This document shows, piece after piece, positions 7,590 to 15,877 of a DNA stretch of 22,982 nt. The DNA comes from Ascoidea tarda (nom. inval.). Taxonomy: Eukaryota; Ascomycota; Saccharomycetes; Ascoideales; Ascoideaceae. The position numbers and the translations under genes are program-made. The stretch is from positions 1 through 22,982 of the forward strand of contig JAKTTS010000239.1 of assembly GCA_030560485.1 (NCBI GenBank). The letters are read 5' to 3'. The number at the start of each line of letters is the position of its first letter. Positions within the stretch are counted from its first letter, which is position 1. The notes below the pieces were generated by a model that saw nothing but the letters and a program-made list of their open reading frames with translations, did no database searches and was not told the origin of the DNA.

Positions 7590-9845
7590 ATGGCCGAGAA
7601 GCAGAGTGAGGGTGCTATCAAAGAAGAGCTTGTTGATATTGCTGTTGATGAGGACGTGAGCATGGCTGAGGACCTCTCTCCCCAAGACCTGGCTCCTCCT
7701 GGCAACGACGTGGAGACCACAGCGGCTCCAGGTGCAACACACATCCAAGACGATGCCAAAGATAACGAGAACGAGGACACCAGTGACAACGATGGCATAG
7801 TTATGAGCTTGTCGAATGAACAGCAGAAGGCTGAGGAAGAAGCCAATGCTTATTTGGCCAAACAGACCTTCCCAGTGATAATCCCATCTTTTTCTGCCTG
7901 GTTCAAATTCAACAAAATTCATCCAATTGAAAAAAAATCATTTCCTGAGTATTTCTATTATGAGACAAACAATGATGGCATTAATGGCAACAACAGAATG
8001 AATGGAAACCCAATTAACAACAAACTAAGAAAAGATCCTAAAATCTATAGAGATTTTAGAAATTTCATTATTAATACTTACAGAATCAATCCAATTGAAT
8101 ATTTATCATTCACTGCTGTTAGACGGAATTTATCCTCTGACGTCCAATCAATTTACAAAATCTATAAATTCTTGAATAAATGGGGCTTAATCAATTATCA
8201 AATAGATCCAAAGACAAAACCATTTGTATTGAATCCTCAATTCACTGGTCATTTTCAAATCACATTAGACACTCCTGACTCAATTCAACCATTCATTCAA
8301 AAAAGTAATAATAATCATATAAATAAAAATAAAAATAAAAAACTTAAAAAATTACAAACTCATAATGACATTGATATTGATATCAATAGTAATAATAATA
8401 TTGATAGCAAGGTTGATAACGAAATCAATAAAAATAGTATTACCAAAGAAAAGGAAAATTCCAATAACTCCAATTTTCATATACCTTTGAATTTGGAAAT
8501 CAGAAAAAATGTTTATGATTCAATATCAAACTCCATAGTTTTGGATGATGCACCTCTATTAAACAGCAACAACAACAATAATAATCAAGTCGTCAATTCA
8601 AATATAAATAATTTAAACTTAAACAATCCTGCTGATATTAATAACACGGAATTCTTGAAAAAAGTTTATATATGCAATATTTGTGGCAATAATACAACTG
8701 AGATTAGATACCATTCATTAAGATCCCCCAATTCTTTGATTTTATGTAACACATGCTTTAATCAAGGATTTTTTCCCCAAAATTTCTTTTCTTCCGATTT
8801 TATCAAAATTAACTCAAATAATCTGAAATTATCAAACTATGACCCATGGGATGAAAATGAAATCATTCTATTACTAGAAGGTATTAAAATTTACGATGAT
8901 GATTGGGATAAAATTGCAAAACATGTATCAAGCAGAAATAAACAGCAATGTTTAGAATTTTTCATTAAATTACCAATCGAAGACAACTACCTATCAAAAT
9001 ATCTAAACAAGCGGAATAATCTAAAAAATCAAAATAATAATAATAATAAACATCCTATCAATAATAAAATTACTAACAATGATATTAATAATGATGAAGA
9101 TAACGACAACGATAACAGAACTTATGCTATAAATTCTCTTAAATTTCTTGTCAATAAAATAGATTCAAATTTGGCAAAAAAAATTACGACTCAAAATACA
9201 AATATTAAAAATAATGAAGATGATGAAATTTCAGAAAAATTAATGAAAATGCTAAATATAAACTCCAAAAATGAAAAAATTAATGAAATCAAAGAATCTT
9301 ACAATACTTTAAATCTGTTGGTCGATTTACAATTGAAAAAAATTGATCTAAAATTGAAAAATCTATCCAATTTCGAGAAAATTTTAAATATTGAAAAATT
9401 AAATATACAAAATGAAAAGAAAAAAATCTTTTTAGATAAGTTGGCTCTCAGAAACCAAATTTTAAATGTTAAGGATAAAATGATCAACTCAACTAAATTG
9501 TTATCTTTATCAATAAATGATTCAATCAAAAATCAAAATCTTGCCAACCAAAATTCTAATTCTAATTCTAATTCTATTTCTATTTCAAAATCAAATGAAG
9601 CCTTAAAATTAATCGAAGAAGCCATAGAAGACTCAAAAAAACCAATCAGAGCTTTTATAATCCACAATGACAAACTTCATAACAACACTGAAGATTCAAT
9701 GATGGTTGATAATGATAGTGGCAAAGAAATTGATGGTGATGATGACGATGATATAAACAATAGCTCAAGCTCCAACAAACTATCAACACAAACTATACCT
9801 GTTTCAGTGCAAGCTCAAAAATTGTATAAACCTTGGAAGGGTTGA
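7590..9845 (+). CDS. RSC8: RSC complex subunit Rsc8-like (SWIRM, zinc-finger and SANT domains)
   Basis: This is a core scaffold subunit of the RSC remodelling complex, of the Swi3/Moira/BAF155 family, with 751 residues (S. cerevisiae Rsc8 557). The ATG at 7590 opens an acidic leader of about 90 residues. The SWIRM domain spans about 92-225, with IIPSFSAWFKFNKIHPIEKK, RNFIINTYRINP, AVRRNLSSDV and KWGLINYQIDPKTKPF. A ZZ-like finger near 361-390 shows CNICGNN and CNTCF. The SANT domain at about 415-460 has YDPWDENEIILLLEGI and IAKHV, followed by LPIEDNYL. A helical, probably coiled-coil C-terminal region (about 565-640) would serve dimerization. Poly-Asn inserts explain the extra length. Swi3 is the alternative paralogue, but the SWIRM sequence and the divergent IRC5 neighbour favour Rsc8. 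The first 95 codons are strikingly GC-rich compared with the rest. Confidence 0.93.
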   Translation: MAEKQSEGAIKEELVDIAVDEDVSMAEDLSPQDLAPPGNDVETTAAPGATHIQDDAKDNENEDTSDNDGIVMSLSNEQQKAEEEANAYLAKQTFPVIIPSFSAWFKFNKIHPIEKKSFPEYFYYETNNDGINGNNRMNGNPINNKLRKDPKIYRDFRNFIINTYRINPIEYLSFTAVRRNLSSDVQSIYKIYKFLNKWGLINYQIDPKTKPFVLNPQFTGHFQITLDTPDSIQPFIQKSNNNHINKNKNKKLKKLQTHNDIDIDINSNNNIDSKVDNEINKNSITKEKENSNNSNFHIPLNLEIRKNVYDSISNSIVLDDAPLLNSNNNNNNQVVNSNINNLNLNNPADINNTEFLKKVYICNICGNNTTEIRYHSLRSPNSLILCNTCFNQGFFPQNFFSSDFIKINSNNLKLSNYDPWDENEIILLLEGIKIYDDDWDKIAKHVSSRNKQQCLEFFIKLPIEDNYLSKYLNKRNNLKNQNNNNNKHPINNKITNNDINNDEDNDNDNRTYAINSLKFLVNKIDSNLAKKITTQNTNIKNNEDDEISEKLMKMLNINSKNEKINEIKESYNTLNLLVDLQLKKIDLKLKNLSNFEKILNIEKLNIQNEKKKIFLDKLALRNQILNVKDKMINSTKLLSLSINDSIKNQNLANQNSNSNSNSISISKSNEALKLIEEAIEDSKKPIRAFIIHNDKLHNNTEDSMMVDNDSGKEIDGDDDDDINNSSSSNKLSTQTIPVSVQAQKLYKPWKG

Positions 9846-10254
9846 TCTTTATTTTTAATTTTTCTATTTTTTGGTTGTTTTCTTTTTATATTGTTTTTTT
9901 TTTATCTTTCATTTTTTTTTCTTTATCTTCTATTTTTCTTTGTTTTTGATTTGCTACAGAGTTCTTGTCAAGCTCTTTTGAAAAGTTTTGTAAATTGTAA
10001 CTATTCTAACTCTTTCTGTATTGTTTTTTCACTATAAATTCTTAAATTTTTTCTCTTTTTTTCTTATTTTTATCAATTCTTTCTGTAATATTAATGAATG
10101 TTGATCATATTTCAAGAAGTATAGTTTCAAATGCAAAACCTGTTTGTCAATGCTAGAATTATCTTTCCAACAAGTCTCTATCTCTCATTGAAATGGGTTG
10201 CTAAAAAAAGGATAAAGCACAAACACAACGAATCTCGATCTACCACTGCTGGGT

Positions 10255-10276
10255 CTTTGCTAAATGGATAGCAAAG
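10255..10276. repeat. Perfect 8-bp inverted repeat, 6-nt loop
   Basis: CTTTGCTA (10255-10262) and TAGCAAAG (10269-10276) are exact reverse complements around AATGGA. The structure lies about 130 bp before the next start codon. It may be a paired transcription-factor site; a role in RNA is less likely at this distance. Confidence 0.6.
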
Positions 10277-10363
10277 CAATCAAACAACAACATATTCTCA
10301 TTTCTAGCTTTAATTTGCTTTTCGCAGTATTTAAGAAGAGAAACATTCTACTCTTCACTTTCC

Positions 10364-10387
10364 ATGATAATGCAAGTTGTTCTGTAA
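10364..10387 (+). other. Possible 7-codon upstream open reading frame
   Basis: ATG-ATA-ATG-CAA-GTT-GTT-CTG-TAA reads as a complete minimal frame ending 16 nt before the ATG of the Spo73-like gene. It counts as a uORF only if transcription starts upstream of 10364, which the sequence cannot show. Confidence 0.35.
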
Positions 10388-10403
10388 GACTGAAAAGAAA
10401 GAA

Positions 10404-13187
10404 ATGGTTGATTTTAGCTCAAAATTAAAATTCAGAAAGAAGAGAAAGTCTGTTTTGACTCCTACGGATTATGAATATTTAAATGAATCTATCAATACCA
10501 TCAACCCAAACAAATTTGACTTGAACATATTAACTGATCCAGATTTCAATGACGAGTCCTTTTTTGCTTCAGTCGCACATTTAAATCTGGAAAACTTGTT
10601 AAACTCAACTGCTTATAATCTGCCCTCATACAGTGAAACAGAAATTTCAAGTGCTGAAAACCCATCAGACCAAACCAAGACTGAGAAAGAATCCTTAGTT
10701 AAACACAAATCGAAGTTAAGAAGGCTAAGTCAAAGCATAGCTCGAAGCATAAGCAGAGGCACGAATCATAGCAGCAGCAATATCACTGGCAGTGACAAAA
10801 GTAGCAAGAGTATTAAAAAAGGAAAGTCAAATACAATATCCAATAAATCAGAACTGGAAAAAGATGCTGAAAAAAACCTTTTTAGTAAAACTGGCATTGA
10901 GTTTAATGACCTCAATATATCAGATTCTAACATAACGAGCAAGGAAAAATTAAAGAGAAAGATATTGCTATCAAAAAGAAATGAAAAAACAAAACCGGCA
11001 ATTAGTTTAGTGCTAGCTGATAGCAGTAGTGAAGAGGAAGAAGGAGAGGAAACTTCCACTACAAAAATAACAGTTAATCAAAATCTATATAATGAAATCG
11101 AGGGAAATGTTTCTACAAATGAGAATGCGACAGCTCATAATTCATTTTCAAATATTTTAAATGTTCCTCTTCAAATATTAACATCAAACATTAATCCATT
11201 GTTAGATAATTCAGAAAATATTGAAAACAATTTGAAAAATAGCGTTAGTTTCCAAAATATTGACAATACTGAACATAAAAATGAAAATAATTGTAAAATT
11301 CATAAAAATGAAAATGACTTGCAATGTGATTCTCATAATTCCAAAAAACATGTTAGAAAATCAATATCAAAAAAGCTTCATTTGAGTTCTGTTCATTTAA
11401 CTTCTGTGGATTATGATTCATCTTATGAAAAAATTCTCAAATCTGAAAAATACAGTAAAAAACATATGACAACAATTGATATTAATCAAATCGATCTTGA
11501 AATGAAACCGAGAAATGATAGCAAAAAGGATGACAAGAATGAAAATAGTGAAAATAATGAAAAGAATAAAAATAAAGAAAGTGGAAAAAGTAAAAAAAAG
11601 GAAAAAATTAAAAAGGAACATAATTTTTTGAAATTAAATAAATCAAAAGATCAAGATCAAAATAAATCAAAAATTAAAGATCAAGACCAAGATCAAAATA
11701 AACCAAAAAATAAAAATCAAGATCAAGATCAAAGTCAAGGGAAAAGAAAAAGAAACAATTCAGGTCTTGATAAAAATGAAAATGAAAATGAAAAGGAAAA
11801 GGAAAAGGAAAAGGAAAATGAAATCCAAGAAATAGATCAACCTCAAACTTTTTTAACCACACTGAACTCTGTTTCACAACAATTTTCAAACTTACCAAGA
11901 TGCTCAATTAACATTGATAGAAGGTTTTTGCTTCCAGGTGTTAATAGAGAAGATCTAAAAAATAAAATTGAAATATCAACGGCAGATAATAAACAAGAAT
12001 TACCATTTAATGATGAAGAAGATTTTATTAACCAGAACAAAAATTCGTTAATGGCTCAATTGCAAAAATATTTACACCTGTCGGAAATTAGCAATGAAAA
12101 AACATATGTATTTGATATTGTTGTTGAAAATGAAAGAGGATCTAATTTTTTTGGAATTCCACTTTTTTCAAAGAATTTTTTGATTCATGGTGTTGATCCA
12201 TCTTCTTTTTCAAAATCTAATAACACTAAAAAAAAATTGTTTCACAATAAGAATACTCAACAACAAGTGTTGGCAGATTATACGACTTGTGGTCCTGGAA
12301 GCAAAAATCATAGGTTTAATTTGAAATTGATAACACTACCTGATCAAAGCTGGGAATGGAGTTGGAAAGAATGGTACGTTTTAACGATAAATGATAATGT
12401 TGATGAAAATGGATGGCTATACTCAAGAATCAGATTTAATAGTAAGAAATGGAGAGGCAGTCATCATTTTGGTAATTTTGTTCGAAAGAGATATTGGGTA
12501 AGATTACGGGAGAAAAAAATTGTTAAAAATAAGCACCTGGATATTGATTTTGAAAAATTTGATGTTTCTCTCAGTTTGGATAATGAATTCAACAAGGGCA
12601 GACACAAATCTAAAAATACCAACAGGAACCAAAAAAAACATTATACTCTTTCTGAAAAAATTCTTGAAGAGGAAAGCAAGAGTACGAATCAACCAATTCC
12701 AACAATAAAAGTGTCAGATGAAATACTGAATAGTTCGAACAATGACAAGGAATCTGAAAAAGCTTACCTGGAAATTATGGATGTTTTGATGGACTTGAGT
12801 TTAGACAGACTACGAAACGAGTGCTTCATAGCGTTGCTCTTTGGAAACAAGAAGGAGTTTTTGTCATTTCTAGACGAGAATGATCTTGCCATCTACCAAT
12901 TCTACAACCCCAATGAGAAGGAGGAAGACTTTGAGCAAAAGCTCTTGCTTTTCAGGAGAAGACTAGTGGGAAATTTGATCAGCAAGAAACATGGTGACAA
13001 TTTGCTTGAGTTTATCAAGTCTTACCAGTTCAGCGAGTCCAAAAGGCTCTTGATAGAGAGACTCAACAAGCACATTGAAAGTAGCAGTGGGCTCTACGAC
13101 AAAGAGCAGCTCAGGAAGTTGGCGAAGAGGCTCGAACAGTGCCACGACGAGACGTTGGACGACATGTCTGTGGAAGACAGTATATAA
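10404..13187 (+). CDS. Dysferlin (peroxin/ferlin)-domain protein, Spo73/Mug65-like
   Basis: This is a soluble 927-residue protein with no visible signal peptide or membrane helix. The start is the ATG at 10404 (MVDFSSKLKFRKKRK), because the open frame upstream of it lacks an ATG. Residues about 562-702 form a dysferlin domain: YVFDIVVENERG, the Trp-rich SWEWSWKEWYV, GWLYSRIRF, W-RGSHHFGNFVRKRYWVRLR. Pex23/29/30-type peroxins share this domain but have membrane segments, which are absent here, so Spo73 (prospore-membrane extension) or S. pombe Mug65 is the better match. Spo73 in S. cerevisiae is about 143 residues, so the N-terminal 560 and C-terminal 225 residues are large additions. The N-terminal part is Ser/Lys/Asn-rich with Asp-Gln and Glu-Lys repeats. 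The C-terminal 150 residues are predicted helical and less biased in composition. The next gene starts 66 bp downstream. Confidence 0.8.
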   Translation: MVDFSSKLKFRKKRKSVLTPTDYEYLNESINTINPNKFDLNILTDPDFNDESFFASVAHLNLENLLNSTAYNLPSYSETEISSAENPSDQTKTEKESLVKHKSKLRRLSQSIARSISRGTNHSSSNITGSDKSSKSIKKGKSNTISNKSELEKDAEKNLFSKTGIEFNDLNISDSNITSKEKLKRKILLSKRNEKTKPAISLVLADSSSEEEEGEETSTTKITVNQNLYNEIEGNVSTNENATAHNSFSNILNVPLQILTSNINPLLDNSENIENNLKNSVSFQNIDNTEHKNENNCKIHKNENDLQCDSHNSKKHVRKSISKKLHLSSVHLTSVDYDSSYEKILKSEKYSKKHMTTIDINQIDLEMKPRNDSKKDDKNENSENNEKNKNKESGKSKKKEKIKKEHNFLKLNKSKDQDQNKSKIKDQDQDQNKPKNKNQDQDQSQGKRKRNNSGLDKNENENEKEKEKEKENEIQEIDQPQTFLTTLNSVSQQFSNLPRCSINIDRRFLLPGVNREDLKNKIEISTADNKQELPFNDEEDFINQNKNSLMAQLQKYLHLSEISNEKTYVFDIVVENERGSNFFGIPLFSKNFLIHGVDPSSFSKSNNTKKKLFHNKNTQQQVLADYTTCGPGSKNHRFNLKLITLPDQSWEWSWKEWYVLTINDNVDENGWLYSRIRFNSKKWRGSHHFGNFVRKRYWVRLREKKIVKNKHLDIDFEKFDVSLSLDNEFNKGRHKSKNTNRNQKKHYTLSEKILEEESKSTNQPIPTIKVSDEILNSSNNDKESEKAYLEIMDVLMDLSLDRLRNECFIALLFGNKKEFLSFLDENDLAIYQFYNPNEKEEDFEQKLLLFRRRLVGNLISKKHGDNLLEFIKSYQFSESKRLLIERLNKHIESSSGLYDKEQLRKLAKRLEQCHDETLDDMSVEDSI
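11640..11822. repeat. Hexanucleotide-rich low-complexity coding stretch
   Basis: Repeats of GATCAA (Asp-Gln) interspersed with AAATCA/AAACCA, then AATGAA and AAGGAA runs, encode Asp-Gln-Asn-Lys and Asn-Glu/Lys-Glu tracts of the Spo73-like protein. They lie just before the conserved part of the protein begins. Confidence 0.8.
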
Positions 13188-13253
13188 TGTGTTTGCGGGA
13201 GGCGACTTTGCTTCTGTGCTATTTTTTGCCCCAAAGGTAGCAAACACGCCAGA
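13188..13253. promoter_or_regulatory. 66-bp intergenic gap with 8-bp inverted repeat
   Basis: The whole space between the Spo73-like stop and the next ATG is 66 bp. GTGTTTGC (13189-13196) and GCAAACAC (13240-13247) are perfect reverse complements 43 bp apart, one at each edge. The pair could be forkhead-like or MSE-like sites in opposite orientation, or could fold in the upstream transcript's 3' end. The MEI4-like promoter probably also uses sequence inside the preceding gene. Confidence 0.5.
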
Positions 13254-15374
13254 ATGAACAGCACCTTCAACGACAACCTCAATCTTGCCTTGGTAAGTCT
13301 TGTTTTATCTCTGGACTCTTTAATCTGAATCAACAAACTAATGCTGTTTTTATAGGCGCTTAAGCTCATTCAGTTGAAACGCTTGTCTCCTGTGTTTGAA
13401 AAGCACTCTTTGTCTGGTATTTATCAAACTCTCACAAAACATTAAAAACACCCATATCTGGGTTCAACTGTTTCTCATCATTTGTTCTAACATTGTCTGT
13501 TTTCTTTAGAATTCATTGACTGTTACATTCTCGGGGAAAAGAATATTGAAAGGTTAAGCGCTGACACTGCAAGCTCTAAGAAGGAGCAAATCACCAACTC
13601 CAACGATAAAAAAAGGAGTGTATGTGATTCTCAACTTTCTCGCAACAAAGAGAATAACCAAGATGACTCAATTTCTTTGGATTTCGGTGATTGCCACTAT
13701 CGTAGTGGTCACAACAACCATAATATTTCTCATAAAAAACTCAAGTTCAGCAAATCTCAAACTGAAAATGAACCTATTTTCAACGAAATTGTTGAAACTA
13801 TAGCCAGCAAAAACCTCAAGAAAATTTCAGACAATAAAATCACTTATAATAGTAACATTGAAATTGGAGAGAACCAAATTATTTTAGGCAAAAAGCAATC
13901 TATTAATCAGCAAAATCTTGCTGATTCAAAACAATTAAATCAAAATTTTGATCAACAAAATAATAAAAAAAATGAAAAAAGGTGTTTGATTGATATAACA
14001 AACGGCCCTCTTTCTAAAGATTCAAATATTACTAAAAATATTTCTAAAAATATTAATATAATTAGCAACAGAGTCATTGATTCCAATCGAAGAAAAAAGG
14101 TAAAATTACATAAATCATATCGAGATTCCTTAAAAATCTTAAACATTGATTATTTTGATATTAGTTCAATAACAAACTTTAAATATATTTCAACTAATAC
14201 CTACAAAAATCTAATAAAAAACTTAAACTTCACGATATTTATAAGAATATTCCAATTTTTAAACTACTTGAATCTGAGCCCATTAATCATCAATGAGTAT
14301 TTAGATGAAAGACATCCCAATAATAGTAAATCTAATGAGGAAGCAGAAAAAAATCTTGAATTGATGGTTCTTATTAAAAATTTTATTTCAAAGGCTTTCA
14401 CAAAAAATAATTGGAAAGAAACCCATTCCATATCTGACACCAATACTAATGAAGTCATACTATACAAAGACACAATCTATAAATTACAAATCGATATCGT
14501 CAGCGAGTCTAATTTTCATCACTTTGACGATTTATTTTTCAACTATTTACTATCAACTATTAAATATAAACAAAAATATTTGCTTCTAACCGAAAGAAAT
14601 CAAAAATTAAAACAAAATACAAATAAAACTAAAAACACTGCATTAAAGGGAACTTTATTAAAATTTAAGTATAATTTTGAAATATTCAAAAGTTTTGTAT
14701 ATGGATTTTTAAGAGTAATTGAAAAAAAGAAAAAATTATCAGAATCGAAAGAACCACCTAACATGACACTAATTACTGACCATGAACTAATTTTTAACTT
14801 GTTTTTCAACTACAGTTTCCGTCTTGAACATATTCTTAAAAAACTTTTGGAATTCTTTTATTCCAATAATTCTAAAATTAGAGATGATAAACTTCACAAT
14901 GTATAAAAAAATAATAAAAAAATTAAGAAAACTGAATTTTACAAAATATATAATCAAAGATCTATTCAATTGATTAATGATGGTTTAAAATATACTAAAT
15001 TTTTTTCCCTAGTTTTTCAATTTGAAAAATTTGATTCTGACAATATTACAATTTTCAAAAACGAAATTAATATCCTAAATTTTAAGTTACTAATAAAATT
15101 TATCTTAGAAATTTTGGAGTTTCTAATTAATGAGATATTTATAAATTTTCTAAATATTAAATTAACATCTAAAAATATGAAAAATATGAAAAATATGAAA
15201 ATAAAATCAGAAATGAAGAAAAACAGTCTTTATTACATTGCTATTTCTGAAATGAGAAAATTGTTAATTTCTTATTTTCTTGTATTAAACGATGATTACT
15301 TCATTGTCAAATTTAATTTAATAAATTGGAATATTTTGGTTTGTGATGATCAAATCAATGATAAAACAATATGA
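13254..15374 (+). CDS. MEI4: Three-exon gene, tentatively meiotic DSB protein Mei4, with an in-frame TAA
   Basis: Exon 1 is 13254-13292, exon 2 is 13356-13416, exon 3 starts at 13510. Joined, they begin MNSTFNDNLNLALALKL and continue QLKRLSPVFEKHSLSEFIDC. The LALALKLI...S..F pattern at the extreme N-terminus recalls the first Mei4 signature motif (Mei4 binds Rec114 to promote meiotic double-strand breaks). A 5'-proximal intron and a Spo73 neighbour also fit S. cerevisiae MEI4. The rest is helical and Asn/Lys-rich, and I recognise no other domain. The frame meets TAA at 14904-14906 after 498 codons, then stays open for 155 codons to TGA at 15372-15374. That second part has no ATG until about codon 90, so it reads as the C-terminus of the same protein. 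If termination occurs at the first stop, the CDS ends at 14906. Gene existence is secure; the name is tentative. Confidence 0.6.
13293..13355 (+). other. Intron 1 of the MEI4-like gene (63 nt)
   Basis: Donor GTAAGT, branch-like AAACTAATG about 15 nt before the end, and acceptor TATAG. The intron contains an in-frame TGA, so splicing is required, and it sits between complete codons (phase 0). Confidence 0.85.
13417..13509 (+). other. Intron 2 of the MEI4-like gene (93 nt)
   Basis: Donor GTATTT, branch TTCTAACAT, pyrimidine-rich tail and acceptor CTTTAG. It interrupts a codon after its first base (G|AA). Removing it restores the frame that runs through exon 3. Confidence 0.85.
14904..14906 (+). 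other. In-frame TAA inside the MEI4-like gene
   Basis: The frame reads ...Leu-His-Asn-Val-TAA-Lys-Asn-Asn-Lys and then stays open for 155 codons. Stops are dense in DNA this AT-rich, so such a frame in the same register is unlikely by chance. A GTATAA donor (14901), a TACTAAAT branch (14991-14998) and a CCCTAG acceptor (ending 15012) look like an intron spanning the stop. Its 112 nt would shift the frame and end translation about 21 codons later. Confidence 0.8.
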
Positions 15375-15877
15375 GAATTTTTTAATTTGTTTTTAATATT
15401 TATTTGTGACCTTTCAAAAAAGATGTGATTATTAAAATAAAAAATTAAAAGAAAAGAAAATAAAAAAAATATAAAAATAAATTAGAAATTAGCAGTTTAA
15501 TAAATAAATAAATAAATAGATAAGTAAATTTAAGCATTAACCCTATACATTCAAAAATGAGTATTATAAGCACAATTTAAAATTTCAATTGATTAAATAC
15601 ACATAAGAAACAAATTAATAAAGAATGGAAAAAAATAGAAGAAAACGTTAAAACAAGAAAAAATAACAAAAGATGTTAATGATGCGAAACCAAACATTAA
15701 AAAAAACAAACTAAACATGAAAAAAAAGGCAAATTATGAAAAGAAATAAAAATATAAATAACTTCATTTATTTCATTTTAAACTGTTCGTCATTTATGGA
15801 AAAACATGAGATGATTTATTTTGATCATTCTATTATATTTGTAATCATGGCTATAATTCTCAATGTTAGTATTAAAT
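15375..15877. other. Convergent AT-rich intergenic region
   Basis: These 503 bp lie between two convergent 3' ends (the MEI4-like gene and the CK2 gene). They are almost all A and T, with long A-runs and a short TAAA-type microsatellite near 15500-15520. I see no gene, RNA fold or inverted repeat here. The region probably serves as the two terminators. Confidence 0.6.

Larger units (their letters stand above)
9846..10403. promoter_or_regulatory. RSC8 3' flank and promoter of the Spo73-like gene
   Basis: The first 250 bp are heavily T-rich on the plus strand, consistent with an RSC8 3' UTR and terminator region. The second half holds a perfect hairpin (10255-10276), a TATA-like GTATTTAAG around 10326 and a short upstream frame (10364-10387). 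A CACAAA core (about 10218-10223) resembles the centre of the middle-sporulation element, but its flanks do not match, so this is weak. No further gene is seen. Confidence 0.5.

Noticed and set aside
7335-7922. Upstream extension of the IRC5 open frame by 196 codons
   Set aside because: It runs antisense through the shared promoter into the RSC8 coding start and shows no Irc5 resemblance. The ATG at 7334 fits better.
14970-15374. Independent small gene downstream of the MEI4-like stop
   Set aside because: The frame has no ATG until about 15177 and is in register with the upstream gene, so continuation is more likely.
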